Of a stretch of 64,000 nt of DNA, positions 1-9,241 are shown in pieces. Positions within the stretch are counted from its first letter, which is position 1; every line of letters begins with the position of its first letter. Both the position numbers and the translations under genes were made by a program. Source of the stretch: Chitinophaga pinensis (GTDB lineage: Bacteria > Bacteroidota > Bacteroidia > Chitinophagales > CAMDFR01). The notes below the pieces were generated by a model. That model was not told the origin of the DNA, made no database searches, and worked only from the letters and a program-made list of their open reading frames with translations. The DNA lies in the NCBI GenBank assembly GCA_945897725.1, contig CAMDFR010000002.1, positions 98,595 to 162,594 of the forward strand, written 5' to 3'.

Positions 1-276
1 GGCGGTACTCCTGCCACCCAGTCGCGCAGCATTTCGTTCAATTGAATGTTCTCGAATGTATGGTCAGCCTGCTGGTCCGCATTTGCATTGCTGATCCCCT
101 CCTAGAAAGTATTTGCAATGCTTCTTTAGCGCGAGGGAATGCAGCAAGTACCCCCGATTTTTCATCGGGGTACTGCGAAATGCCCGACCAAGGCTTTCTG
201 TATTTTTAAAGCCTGGGACGCGCCCAAAAAACATTTAAATACTATGAAAAGAAACATGTAGAATCATTAAATTAAT
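1..276. other. Leading non-coding stretch, no gene recognised
   Basis: No open frame here looks like a gene. The stretch is richer in G and C than its surroundings and holds one strong palindrome (148-173) that recurs at 540-565 of the 56-kb region upstream of prfA, together with the string GCATTTCGTTCA. It may be the tail of an intergenic repeat or of a feature lying to the left of the window. The rimP promoter begins at its right edge. Confidence 0.5.
147..174. repeat. GC-rich palindrome shared with the prfA upstream region
   Basis: AGTACCCCCGAT (147-158) pairs with ATCGGGGTACT (164-174) across a short T-rich loop. The same arms occur at 56539-56566 in the opposite orientation, with a different loop. 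This marks a dispersed intergenic repeat; there is no T-tract that would make it a clean terminator on the plus strand. Confidence 0.6.
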
Positions 277-307
277 TTTGGTTTTAAGTATAAATAGCGT
301 ACATTTG
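277..307 (+). promoter_or_regulatory. Promoter of the rimP-nusA-infB operon
   Basis: TTTG at 277-280 and TACATTTG at 300-307, spaced by 19 bp, match the Bacteroidota consensus TTTG-N19-TAnnTTTG. Transcription would start near 313, giving a leader of about 55 nt that contains the hairpin at 327-353. Confidence 0.65.
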
Positions 308-326
308 CATTGTAAACGAAAAAAAG

Positions 327-358
327 AAAGAGGGGACTATTAGTCCCCTCTTTTGTTT
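327..358 (+). terminator. Terminator-like hairpin in the rimP leader (possible attenuator)
   Basis: AAAGAGGGGAC (327-337) pairs perfectly with GTCCCCTCTTT (343-353) around the loop TATTA and is followed by TTTTGTTT. It looks like an intrinsic terminator, but it lies between the promoter and the rimP start codon at 369, so it would act on the operon's own leader. An alternative is that it ends a transcript entering from the left. Confidence 0.6.
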
Positions 359-368
359 CTAAATTGAA

Positions 369-866
369 ATGAAGGACGCAGTAGAAAAAATAAGAGAGAT
401 ACTTTTACCGAAAATAGCCGAAGAAAATTTGTATTTGGTAGACGTGAAAGTATTGCAGGGCAAGAGAATACAAGTTTTTGTAGATGGCTTTGAAAACATA
501 ACCATCAATCAATGTACCATCTTGAGTAGATACTTGGAAGAGTTTTTGGACAAGGGTGGCATTGTGCCTTTGGATTATGGATTAGAACTATCGAGTCCAG
601 GCATGACCAATCCATTGAAAGTGCCTCAACAGTACAAAAAGAGAATTGGGAGTACATTGGATATTGTGAAAACGAGTGGGGAAAAGATCTCTGGCCGTTT
701 GATTTATAGCGACGACGAGAAAGTGGTATTAGAACAAATATTGAAAGAAGTAAAAAAGAAGAAGAAAAAAGCAGGTGAGCCAGCAGACGAAGAAGTGCTT
801 CCAAAGCAATATGAGCTGACTTATGCCCAGATAAAAAGTGCATTGATACAATTTAATTTTAAATAA
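369..866 (+). CDS. rimP: Ribosome maturation factor RimP
   Basis: RimP helps assemble the 30S ribosomal subunit. The 165-residue product has the usual N-terminal alpha/beta domain (EILLPKIAEE...LYLVDVKV near the start) and the signature LELSSPGM at about residues 72-79. The C-terminal SH3-like part carries a lysine-rich insert (about residues 128-140, a run of seven K) that is longer than in most homologues. It is the first gene of the rimP-nusA-infB operon, an order conserved across bacteria; nusA follows after 40 bp. The ATG start lies 10 nt after the T-tract of the leader hairpin, with no strong Shine-Dalgarno sequence, as is normal in Bacteroidota. Confidence 0.93.
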   Translation: MKDAVEKIREILLPKIAEENLYLVDVKVLQGKRIQVFVDGFENITINQCTILSRYLEEFLDKGGIVPLDYGLELSSPGMTNPLKVPQQYKKRIGSTLDIVKTSGEKISGRLIYSDDEKVVLEQILKEVKKKKKKAGEPADEEVLPKQYELTYAQIKSALIQFNFK

Positions 867-906
867 AAAAATTTTTAGGAATCAAAAAAACAAAAACTAA
901 AAAATC

Positions 907-2151
907 ATGAATAGTATAGAGTTGATAGACTCATTTGCCGAGTTTAAAGAATTTAAGAACATTGACAGACCTACAATGATGAAGGTTTTAGAAGATGTAT
1001 TTAGAACCTTATTGAAAAAGAAATATGGTAGTACAGATAATTTTGATATTATCGTGAATACTGACAAAGGTGATCTTGAAATTTGGCATAGAAGAACCAT
1101 CATGGAAGATGGTTTTGTAGAGGATGATGTGGCCGAAGTTGATTTAGCAGTGGCGCAAAAAATTGATCCTGAATATCAAATCGGTGATGAATTATATGAA
1201 GAAATTACTTTAGCAAGTTTCGGTCGTCGTTCGGTATTGGCAGCTCGTCAAACATTGGCGTCGCGGGTATTAGAGCTCGAGAAAGACGAAGTATATAAAA
1301 AGTATAAAGACAGAGTAGGTGAAATTATTTCTGGTGAAGTATATCAGGTTTGGAAAAAAGAAATCTTGATTTTGGACGACGAAGGCAATGAATTATTGTT
1401 GCCTAAGAGCGAGCAAATTCGTGCAGATTTCTATCAAAAAGGCGATACTTTGCGTGCGGTGATTAAGCGTGTAGATATGCACAACAACAATCCTAAGATT
1501 ATCTTGTCTAGAACGGACAGTGCTTTCTTAGCAAAGTTATTAGAGATGGAAGTGCCTGAGATTTTTGATGGTTTGATTACCTTGAAAAAAATTGTTCGTG
1601 AGCCAGGTGAAAAAGCGAAAGTAGCTGTAGAATCTTTTGATGATAGAATTGATCCAGTAGGTGCTTGTGTGGGGATGAAAGGTTCTAGAATCCATGCGAT
1701 TGTTCGTGAATTAAAAAATGAAAATATCGATATTGTTAATTATACAAGCAATTTGAACTTGATGATTCAACGTGCCTTGGCACCAGCGAAAATCGATTCG
1801 TTGAGTATTGACGAGGAGAATAAGAAGGTAGCTGTCTACTTAAAGCCAGATCAGATTTCCTTAGCTATTGGTAAAAAAGGTTTAAACATAAAGCTTGCAA
1901 GCCGTTTGGTGGATTATGAAATAGACGTGTTTAGAGATGCTGAAGAAGTAGAAGATGACTTTGATATTGATTTGGAAGAATTTTCAGATGAGATTGATGC
2001 TTGGGTAATTGATATTTTGAAGGGAATAGGTTGCGATACTGCGAGAAGCGTGTTAGATTTGGATCCCGAAGAATTAGCTAGAAGAGCAGATTTGGAAGAT
2101 GAAACGGTACAACATGTAATTAGTGTTTTAAAAGCTGAGTTTGAAGACTAA
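907..2151 (+). CDS. nusA: Transcription termination/antitermination factor NusA
   Basis: NusA binds RNA polymerase and nascent RNA and modulates pausing, termination and antitermination. The 414-residue protein shows the N-terminal polymerase-binding domain, an S1 domain (around residues 135-200), KH1 with GACVGMKGSRI (about 252-262) and KH2 with AIGKKGLNIKLASRL (about 318-332), then an acidic tail ending in a helix-hairpin-helix-like segment (GIGCDTARSVLDL). Length suits the shorter, non-proteobacterial form with a single C-terminal repeat-like region. It lies between rimP and infB. In enterobacteria this operon is controlled by its own product at a leader terminator, which makes the hairpin before rimP of interest here. 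Confidence 0.96.
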   Translation: MNSIELIDSFAEFKEFKNIDRPTMMKVLEDVFRTLLKKKYGSTDNFDIIVNTDKGDLEIWHRRTIMEDGFVEDDVAEVDLAVAQKIDPEYQIGDELYEEITLASFGRRSVLAARQTLASRVLELEKDEVYKKYKDRVGEIISGEVYQVWKKEILILDDEGNELLLPKSEQIRADFYQKGDTLRAVIKRVDMHNNNPKIILSRTDSAFLAKLLEMEVPEIFDGLITLKKIVREPGEKAKVAVESFDDRIDPVGACVGMKGSRIHAIVRELKNENIDIVNYTSNLNLMIQRALAPAKIDSLSIDEENKKVAVYLKPDQISLAIGKKGLNIKLASRLVDYEIDVFRDAEEVEDDFDIDLEEFSDEIDAWVIDILKGIGCDTARSVLDLDPEELARRADLEDETVQHVISVLKAEFED

Positions 2152-2228
2152 AATGTTGCGTATGAAATAATAATAAAAAATGTTTTCGCAGGTGCGGAAA
2201 CCAAAAAAAGATAATTTAAAAAAGATAT

Positions 2229-5147
2229 ATGTCTGAAGAAGCAAAACCAATGCAACTCCCCAAAGCCGCCTCCATGTGCAATGTAAGCGCCGCTACACTC
2301 GTGGCCGAATTGCAGAAAAAGGGCTTTACGGTAGAAAATAAACCGACCACTAAACTGTCTCCGGATATGGTTGCCGTATTGATGAAAGAGTTTAATGTGG
2401 ATATGGGTCACAAGGGCGAAGCTGCACAGGTAGAATTGGGCATCAACAAGAAACGTGAGAATATTGAAATAGATAATTCATCGATTTTTACAGATAAGAA
2501 AGCCAAAGAAAAGGAAAGTGATGAGATAAGAATTAAAACAACCTTGTTGCCTACTGTCGAAAAGGAAAAGAAGATAGAGTTAGAAAAGAAACCAGAGGTA
2601 GTTATTGAGACGAACTCGGTGAAATTGGAAGGTCCAAAAATTATTGGGAATATTGATTTAGGGAAGAAAGAAAAGCCAGCAGAAAAGAAAAAAACGGCTG
2701 TTGCTAAAGAAGAAACACTTTCAACAGTAGAGCCCACGTCAGAAGAACAAAAGACAGATGAAGGCAAGGCAAAAAAGGTAAAAGCAAAAAAAGAGGAGGA
2801 TTCTAAGGTAGAAGAACCGACAAAGTTAGAGGAAAAGTCTACTGAAATTGAAGTTGTAGCAGACGAGAAAGATCTGAACAATATTGAAACTAAATATGAA
2901 AAGCTTGATGGAATAAAGCTTTTAGGAAAAATAGATTTAGAATCTACGCGCCCTAAACGCGATGATAGCAAAGGCAAGCCTGGAGGAAAACCTGGTGAGA
3001 GTGCTTCAGATGCAGATAAAAAGCCTAGAAAGCGAATTTTTAAAACAGAGAACCCTTCACAAGCAGGCAAAGCCCAACCGGCACAGCATGATAGTACAAG
3101 ACAAAACAGAGCGCCAGGCACTCAAGGTGGAGGCTTCAATAGACCAGGCGGTGGAGGTGGCTATAATAGACCGGCAGGTCCAGGTGGATTTAACCGCGCT
3201 CCTTTTGATAAAAACAAAGGCAAAAAACCAGATAATGTAGACCAAGCAGTTTCCGAAAAGGAAATTGAAGATAAGATCAAGGAGACGATGGCGAGATTGG
3301 CCAATGCAACTGGGAAGAGTAACCGTTCTAAGATGAAGAAAGGCAAGCGTATTGCTGCCGCTGAAGAGAATCAAAGAGAACAAGATGCAGTTCAAGATAA
3401 CTTATTGGAATTGACAGAGTTTGTTTCCGTAAGTGAGTTGGCAAGTTTTATGGATGTTTCTGCTTCTGAGGTTATTAAAACCTGTATGAATTTGGGTGTT
3501 ATTGTTTCAATCAACCAAAGACTTGATGCAGAAATCATCGAATTGGTGGCAAACGAATTTAAGTTCGAAGTGAAATTTATTTCGGCTGCTGATGAAGAAT
3601 TTATTGAAGAAGAAGAGGAAAACCCTGAAGATTTATTAGAGCGAGCACCTATTGTAACCATTATGGGTCACGTCGATCATGGTAAGACCTCTTTGCTAGA
3701 TTATATTCGTAAGGCAAATGTGGTAGCGAAAGAGTCGGGTGGTATCACACAACATATTGGTGCCTATGACGTAACAACTCCAAGTGGAAAGAAAATCTCC
3801 TTCTTAGATACACCAGGTCACGAGGCCTTCACAGCCATGCGAGCGAGAGGAGCGAAACTAACAGATATTGCCATCATTGTAATTGCAGCGGATGATCAGA
3901 TCATGCCTCAAACAAAAGAGGCGATTAGTCATGCTCAATCGGCAAGTGTTCCTATGATTTTTGCATTCAATAAAATGGACAAGCCTGGGGCAAACGCTGA
4001 CAGAATTAGGGAGCAATTGAGCACTATGAATATTTTGGTAGAAGAATGGGGTGGTAAGTTTCAAACCGCTGAAATATCTGCAAAAATGGGTACGAATGTA
4101 CAATTACTTCTAGATAAAATCTTGCTCGAAGCAGAGTTAATGGAACTAAAAGCCAATCCAGATAAATTAGCTATTGGTAGTGTCATAGAAGCCTCTTTGG
4201 ATAAAGGTCGTGGATATATGGCTACCATTCTAGTACAGTCGGGTACTTTAAACATCGGCGACATGATGGTTTGTGGTCCTTATTTTGGTAAGGTGAAAGC
4301 AATGACGGACCATACTGGTAAGAAAATGAAAAATGCAGGACCTTCTGTACCAGTGCAAATACTTGGTCTGAATGGAGCACCACAGGCAGGTGAAAAATTT
4401 AGAGTATTTGATGATGAGCAAGAAGCAAAATCAACAGCAACAAGACGTGCACAGATTGATAGAGAAACGGGTATGAGAACCAAAAAACATATCACTTTGG
4501 ATGAAATTGGCCGTCGTTTGGCATTAGGTAACTTTAAGGAATTGAATATCATTATCAAGGGCGACGTGGATGGTTCTATAGAGGCTTTGACAGATTCTTT
4601 GTTGAAATTGTCTACTGAAGAAGTACAAGTAAATGTATTACACAAGGCGGTTGGTCCTATTAATGAAACCGATATTTTGTTGGCATCGGCATCTGACGCG
4701 ATTGTGATTGGATTCCAAGTAAGACCTTCAACGCAAGCACGAAAAATTGCAGAAAATGAGGGAGTAGAAATCAGAACATACTCTATTATTTACAATGCTA
4801 TTGAAGATGTGAAATCTGCTATGGAAGGACTTCTAGAGCCTAAAATGGAAGAGAAGGTGATTGCAAATATTGAAATTCGTGAGGTCTTCAATATTACCAA
4901 AGTAGGTACCATTGCAGGATGTTATGTGTTAGATGGTAAGGTGACAAGAAGTGCTAAAATCAGACTAGTAAGAGATGGAATCGTTCAGTATACAGGAGAA
5001 TTGGCTTCCTTAAAAAGATTTAAAGACGATGTGAAAGATGTTGCTGCAGGATATGAATGTGGATTAAACATCAAAAATTATAATGACCTCCGAGTGGGAG
5101 ATGTTGTGGAGGCATTCGAAGAAATAGAGGTGCAAAGAAAATTGTAA
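2229..5147 (+). CDS. infB: Translation initiation factor IF-2
   Basis: IF-2 is the GTPase that brings fMet-tRNA to the 30S subunit and promotes subunit joining. The 972-residue protein has an N-terminal IF2_N-like domain, then a long charged linker (about residues 70-330) ending in a glycine/arginine-rich stretch with repeats of the form GGGFNRPGG, a second IF2_N domain near 390-440, and the G domain with G1 GHVDHGKTS (about 480), G3 DTPGHEAF and G4 NKMD. Domains II, III and IV follow in the usual order. It is the last gene of the rimP-nusA operon, 77 bp after nusA, and is followed by an intrinsic terminator. Confidence 0.97.
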   Translation: MSEEAKPMQLPKAASMCNVSAATLVAELQKKGFTVENKPTTKLSPDMVAVLMKEFNVDMGHKGEAAQVELGINKKRENIEIDNSSIFTDKKAKEKESDEIRIKTTLLPTVEKEKKIELEKKPEVVIETNSVKLEGPKIIGNIDLGKKEKPAEKKKTAVAKEETLSTVEPTSEEQKTDEGKAKKVKAKKEEDSKVEEPTKLEEKSTEIEVVADEKDLNNIETKYEKLDGIKLLGKIDLESTRPKRDDSKGKPGGKPGESASDADKKPRKRIFKTENPSQAGKAQPAQHDSTRQNRAPGTQGGGFNRPGGGGGYNRPAGPGGFNRAPFDKNKGKKPDNVDQAVSEKEIEDKIKETMARLANATGKSNRSKMKKGKRIAAAEENQREQDAVQDNLLELTEFVSVSELASFMDVSASEVIKTCMNLGVIVSINQRLDAEIIELVANEFKFEVKFISAADEEFIEEEEENPEDLLERAPIVTIMGHVDHGKTSLLDYIRKANVVAKESGGITQHIGAYDVTTPSGKKISFLDTPGHEAFTAMRARGAKLTDIAIIVIAADDQIMPQTKEAISHAQSASVPMIFAFNKMDKPGANADRIREQLSTMNILVEEWGGKFQTAEISAKMGTNVQLLLDKILLEAELMELKANPDKLAIGSVIEASLDKGRGYMATILVQSGTLNIGDMMVCGPYFGKVKAMTDHTGKKMKNAGPSVPVQILGLNGAPQAGEKFRVFDDEQEAKSTATRRAQIDRETGMRTKKHITLDEIGRRLALGNFKELNIIIKGDVDGSIEALTDSLLKLSTEEVQVNVLHKAVGPINETDILLASASDAIVIGFQVRPSTQARKIAENEGVEIRTYSIIYNAIEDVKSAMEGLLEPKMEEKVIANIEIREVFNITKVGTIAGCYVLDGKVTRSAKIRLVRDGIVQYTGELASLKRFKDDVKDVAAGYECGLNIKNYNDLRVGDVVEAFEEIEVQRKL

Positions 5148-5167
5148 TCCAAAGAATAGGTCATCAG

Positions 5168-5200
5168 AAAATGTCAGCTCCACAAGGCTGACATTTTTTA
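5168..5200 (+). terminator. Intrinsic terminator after infB
   Basis: AAAATGTCAGC (5168-5178) pairs with GCTGACATTTT (5187-5197) around an 8-nt loop and runs into a T-tract. It ends the rimP-nusA-infB operon 20 nt after the infB stop. Confidence 0.8.
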
Positions 5201-5220
5201 TAAAAAAAGAGGTTTGCTCC

Positions 5221-6882
5221 TTGAGAAATTCAATAGCTATTAAGTATTTTACATTGCTCGTACATCTTGTAGTCCTTGGACTTATAGTTGGTGGATGCGC
5301 TAATATCGTGCCTCCTTCAGGCGGTCCAAGAGACGTGCAAAAGCCACAAATAAAAGAGGTGGAGCCAGCTAATTACAGTTTGCATTTTGAGGCTAAAAAA
5401 GTAACGATTACTTTCAACGAGTTTTTTAATCTAGATAATCCAGCGCAACAAATCATTGTTTCTCCACCAATGGAAAAGCAGCCAGACTATGTGATAAGCG
5501 GTAAAAAGCTAGTGCTTAAATTTAGGGGCAGTTTCCAAGCAAATACAACCTATAACATAGATTTCGGAAACGCATTGAAGGATTATAGCGAAGGGAATAT
5601 TCAAGATAGTTTTAAATATGTTTTTAGCACAGGTGACTTTATAGATAGTGCATCCATCGGTGGAAGACTAATTCAGGCTAGTGATAATCTTGCAGCGGAG
5701 GATTACAGTGTGATGTTATACACAGATTTAAGCGATAGTATCGTCTTTAAGAGCAAACCCTTGTATGTAGCGAGAACTAATAAGGAAGGACTTTTTAAAA
5801 TAGAAAATATCAAACCAGGGACCTATAAACTTGTTGCTTTGAAAGATCAAGATTATGATTATCTATATGACGCGGAAGTAGAACAGATAGCTTTTTCCGA
5901 CTCTTTTATCAATATGTATGATAGCACAAAAACAACGAATTTCTTGCTGCGTGGTTTTGTTGAAGAGCCAAGTAAAACAATGCTTTTAGACGTAGCCAAC
6001 CCACAATTAGGATTGATTAAATTTATATACAACCGTCCAATACAGAATATAAAGTTTGACGCAGATATCTATAACAAGAATGATATTGCTATTGTTAATG
6101 AGACAAAAGACACCATTAGTTATTACTATGCCGACTATACTAAGAATAACACGGTCTTTACCATCACCACCAATGGGAACATCAATGATACGGTATCCAA
6201 AGAATTATTCTTTATCAAAGAAAACGAGTTAAAAGATAATGCCATTAGTCCGCTAAACGCGTCCAATATTTTGGCAAAAATGAAGGAAAAGCAGGATTTG
6301 TCACACGACATCTTTAAGCCTTATGTGTTGACCTTAACAAGACCTTTTAAAGTTGTTGATTTAGCAAGGATAAGATTGCTTGAAGATACTGCCTTAAAAG
6401 AGGTTAAGGCTACTATTTTGCAAAACAAAAAAGATGTGCGACAACTTGAACTTACATATGATTGGCAAGCGGGCACGAACTATCAAATTGAGGTTAAAAA
6501 GGGAGCGTTGTTAGATGTTTTTGGACAAGAAAACGAAACGTTTTTACAATCATTTATGACCATGTCCAAGCAAAATTATGGTAATATTATTATTCACAAT
6601 AAATTGACAAGAGATAATTTTTTCCTACTTCAAATATTGAATGAAAAAGGACAAAAGATTTATCAGAAAAACATATCGTTGAATGATTTGGATAAGACAA
6701 TCACGGTGCCTAATCTTCCAAGTGGCTATTATAAAATTCTTGTTGTTGAAGATTTGAATCAAAACGGGCGTTGGGATACCGGAAACTACCTTTTACATAG
6801 GCAAGCAGAAAAGATTTACACCTTTGGAGACAAAGTTTTTTTGAAACCCGGATGGGATGCCGATATAGATGTGAGTCTTTAA
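5221..6882 (+). CDS. Lipoprotein with N-terminal Ig-like (SbsA-type) domain
   Basis: This 553-residue protein has an N-terminal membrane segment and a lipobox-like VGGC, so Cys26 is the likely lipidation site. The following PPSGGPRD and the strand-rich block with NPAQQIIVSPP and Y-NIDFGNALKDYSEGN are typical of a Bacteroidota family of Ig-like (Big_5/SbsA-Ig) lipoproteins of unknown function. The C-terminal 100 residues resemble a second beta-sandwich containing DLNQNGRWDTGNYL, a possible calcium-binding loop. The start is TTG at 5221, preceded by AAGAGG; no ATG fits as well ahead of the signal sequence. It begins 21 bp after the infB terminator. Function is not known; surface or periplasmic location is inferred. 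Confidence 0.75.
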   Translation: MRNSIAIKYFTLLVHLVVLGLIVGGCANIVPPSGGPRDVQKPQIKEVEPANYSLHFEAKKVTITFNEFFNLDNPAQQIIVSPPMEKQPDYVISGKKLVLKFRGSFQANTTYNIDFGNALKDYSEGNIQDSFKYVFSTGDFIDSASIGGRLIQASDNLAAEDYSVMLYTDLSDSIVFKSKPLYVARTNKEGLFKIENIKPGTYKLVALKDQDYDYLYDAEVEQIAFSDSFINMYDSTKTTNFLLRGFVEEPSKTMLLDVANPQLGLIKFIYNRPIQNIKFDADIYNKNDIAIVNETKDTISYYYADYTKNNTVFTITTNGNINDTVSKELFFIKENELKDNAISPLNASNILAKMKEKQDLSHDIFKPYVLTLTRPFKVVDLARIRLLEDTALKEVKATILQNKKDVRQLELTYDWQAGTNYQIEVKKGALLDVFGQENETFLQSFMTMSKQNYGNIIIHNKLTRDNFFLLQILNEKGQKIYQKNISLNDLDKTITVPNLPSGYYKILVVEDLNQNGRWDTGNYLLHRQAEKIYTFGDKVFLKPGWDADIDVSL

Positions 6883-6938
6883 CCTTCGTGCACTCTGTAA
6901 GAATCCAATCATTATTTCTAACAAATTAAATAAGAGAA

Positions 6939-7454
6939 ATGCCACCTTTAGTTTTAACAGTACAAAACAAAAAACCTCAATTCGGAACGAATATTTTTTT
7001 AGCTGAAAATGCTACTGTGATTGGGGATGTATTGATGGGAGATGATTGTAGTGTGTGGTTTCAGGCAGTAGTTAGAGGTGATGTTAATTCAATTAAAATA
7101 GGCAATAAAGTAAATATACAAGATGGGGCTATTTTGCATTGTACCTATCAAAAAGCAGCCTTGCAAATTGGTAATAATGTTTCTATTGGGCATCGTGCGT
7201 TGGTGCATGGGTGTACGATAGAGGATGATGTGCTCATAGGAATGGGTGCCATTGTGATGGATCACGCATTGGTAAAAAAGAATGTAATCATAGCTGCAGG
7301 AGCCATTGTTTTGGAGCATACGGTATGTGAGGAGAATTCAGTTTATGCGGGCATTCCAGCAAGAAAAGTAAAGGAATTGAATCCTGGGCTTTTTAAAGAT
7401 CAAATTGAAAGAATAGCGAATAATTATGTCATGTATTCCGATTGGTTTAAGTAG
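6939..7454 (+). CDS. Gamma-class carbonic anhydrase-like hexapeptide-repeat protein
   Basis: The 171-residue protein is a left-handed beta helix of the YrdA/PaaY/gamma-carbonic anhydrase family. Repeated hexapeptide turns (VIGDVLMGDDCSVWFQAVVRGD and onwards) and three histidines placed like the zinc ligands (ILHCTY, IGHRALVHGC) are visible, so metal binding is likely. Family members form trimers; some hydrate CO2 and others act as acyl- or CoA-thioester enzymes, so the exact reaction is uncertain. It stands 56 bp after the Ig-like lipoprotein and before idi, with no clear functional link to either. Confidence 0.85.
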   Translation: MPPLVLTVQNKKPQFGTNIFLAENATVIGDVLMGDDCSVWFQAVVRGDVNSIKIGNKVNIQDGAILHCTYQKAALQIGNNVSIGHRALVHGCTIEDDVLIGMGAIVMDHALVKKNVIIAAGAIVLEHTVCEENSVYAGIPARKVKELNPGLFKDQIERIANNYVMYSDWFK

Positions 7455-7502
7455 CAATATTGAAATTATATCGAAAGAGAAAAGTCTTTTGATGATTTTA
7501 AT

Positions 7503-7510
7503 TACTTTTG
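7503..7510 (+). promoter_or_regulatory. -7 box for idi
   Basis: TACTTTTG matches TAnnTTTG. Transcription would begin near 7517. This supports the ATG at 7546 as the idi start rather than the TTG at 7522, which would leave a leader of only about five bases. No good -33 TTG lies at the usual distance. Confidence 0.45.
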
Positions 7511-7545
7511 AAATGCAATAATTGGCAAATAAAATCAGAAAAATA

Positions 7546-8073
7546 ATGGTTGAAGAAAGAGTAGTACTCGTAAATAATGATGGTGAAGAGATTGGCACGA
7601 TGGGCAAACAAGAGGCCCATGAAAAAGGCTTATTGCACAAAGCAATCAGCATCATTATTTATAATTCGGATGGTGAAATGCTTATTCAGCAAAGAGCACA
7701 CAGTAAATATCATTGGGCCGGCATTTGGAGTAATAGTTGTTGTTCTCACCCACGCGAAAACGAGAGTTTTGCGGCCGCGGCGCATAGACGATTGTTTGAG
7801 GAGCTCGGATTTCAAACAGATTTAACCGAAGAGTTTGATTTTATTTACAAGGCTTTTGACGAACCAAGTGGATTAACTGAGCATGAGTTTGATACTGTTT
7901 TTACAGGTGTATATGATGGCGAAATGAATCTAAATCCTGATGAAGTGGAAGCTGTAGAATGGATACGGCCCCTTGCGTTAATGGAGGATGTACGACAATA
8001 TCCAGAAAAATATTCATTTTGGTTCAAAATAATTTTGGAGGAATTGATAAAAAATGGCAAGCTTTCAATGTAA
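7546..8073 (+). CDS. idi: Isopentenyl-diphosphate delta-isomerase, type I
   Basis: Interconverts isopentenyl diphosphate and dimethylallyl diphosphate in isoprenoid synthesis. The 175-residue protein (from ATG 7546) carries the Nudix-like fold of type I enzymes: LHKAISIIIY, QQRAHSKYHWAGIWSNSCCSHP with the catalytic cysteine, the metal-binding AAAHRRLFEELGF helix, and TEHEFDTVF with the catalytic glutamate. A TTG eight codons upstream would extend the frame but sits too close to the predicted transcription start. The gene has its own -7 box and is separated from mreB by 124 bp. Confidence 0.94.
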   Translation: MVEERVVLVNNDGEEIGTMGKQEAHEKGLLHKAISIIIYNSDGEMLIQQRAHSKYHWAGIWSNSCCSHPRENESFAAAAHRRLFEELGFQTDLTEEFDFIYKAFDEPSGLTEHEFDTVFTGVYDGEMNLNPDEVEAVEWIRPLALMEDVRQYPEKYSFWFKIILEELIKNGKLSM

Positions 8074-8197
8074 ATTATAGATCATAAATAAATAAAAATA
8101 GTTTAAGAAAAATACTTTGTAATCATTGATTTATCGTTACTTTGCATAAGGTTTTTAAAATTTACAATTTACAACGACAAGAATCACCAAAATATCC

Positions 8198-9220
8198 ATG
8201 GGATTATTCAATTTTTTAACGCATGAAATAGCCATAGACCTAGGTACGGCAAACATTTTGATTGTGCACAATGATAAGGTAGTGGTTGATGAACCATCCA
8301 TTGTAGCTATTGATAGACGGACCGATAAAGTTATCGCCGTTGGTAAAAGAGCGATGATGATGCATGAGAAAACGCATTCTAACATTAAAACCATTAGACC
8401 ATTGAAAGATGGTGTCATAGCTGATTTTAATGCTGCGGAAAGCATGATACGTGAGATGATTAAATTGATCCACGGTAATAAAAAGTTTCTTTTCCCACCT
8501 TCCTATAAAATGGTTATTTGTATCCCATCTGGTATTACGGAAGTTGAAAAAAGAGCCGTAAGAGATAGTGCTGAACAAGCCGGAGCCAAGGAGGTAAAGC
8601 TTATTCATGAGCCAATGGCTGCTGCGATAGGTATCGGTATTGACGTTGAGGAGCCTCAAGGAAATATGATTATTGATATTGGAGGCGGTACAACTGAGAT
8701 AGCTGTAATTGCATTGTCAGGCATTGTTTGTGATCAATCCATCCGAGTAGCGGGAGATGAATTTACACTCGATATTGTGGATTATATGAGACGTCAACAT
8801 AATATGCTCATAGGTGAGCGTTCTGCCGAAAACATTAAAATTCAAATCGGTTCAGCTTTGCCAGAGTTAGATAACCCTCCAGCTGATTATCCTGTAAATG
8901 GAAGAGATTTGATGACAGGTATTCCTAAGCAAATTGTGGTGTCCTATTCTGAAATTGCCCACGCCATTGATAAATCAATCTCTAAAATTGAAGAAGCTAT
9001 CTTGAAAGCATTGGAAACAACGCCTCCTGAATTGGCTGCAGATATTTATAGAACGGGATTGTACTTAACAGGTGGTGGTGCCTTGCTGCATGGTTTAGAC
9101 AAACGTATTAGTCAGAAAACAAAATTGCCAGTATTCGTTGCCGAAGATCCTTTGCGCGCTGTTGCAAGAGGCACAGGTATTGCACTGAAAAATATGGATA
9201 AGTTCACATTCTTAATGTAA
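8198..9220 (+). CDS. mreB: Rod shape-determining protein MreB
   Basis: Bacterial actin that organises lateral cell-wall synthesis under the inner membrane. The 340-residue protein has the phosphate-1 motif IDLGTANILI (about residues 13-22), phosphate-2 IIDIGGGTTEIAVI (about 158-171) and the adenosine motif TGGGALLHGLD (about 290-300). Length is standard. It opens the elongasome cluster mreB-mreC-mreD-PBP2-rodA, all on the plus strand. A near-match to the -7 consensus (TTACTTTG, about 8136-8143) lies upstream. Confidence 0.97.
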   Translation: MGLFNFLTHEIAIDLGTANILIVHNDKVVVDEPSIVAIDRRTDKVIAVGKRAMMMHEKTHSNIKTIRPLKDGVIADFNAAESMIREMIKLIHGNKKFLFPPSYKMVICIPSGITEVEKRAVRDSAEQAGAKEVKLIHEPMAAAIGIGIDVEEPQGNMIIDIGGGTTEIAVIALSGIVCDQSIRVAGDEFTLDIVDYMRRQHNMLIGERSAENIKIQIGSALPELDNPPADYPVNGRDLMTGIPKQIVVSYSEIAHAIDKSISKIEEAILKALETTPPELAADIYRTGLYLTGGGALLHGLDKRISQKTKLPVFVAEDPLRAVARGTGIALKNMDKFTFLM

Positions 9221-9241
9221 CCTCAGAACTATAATACATCA

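Noticed and set aside
2408..3121. Minus-strand frame of 237 codons opposite infB
   Set aside because: The Ser/Phe-rich sequence is the complement of the Lys/Glu-rich IF-2 linker; a shadow frame.
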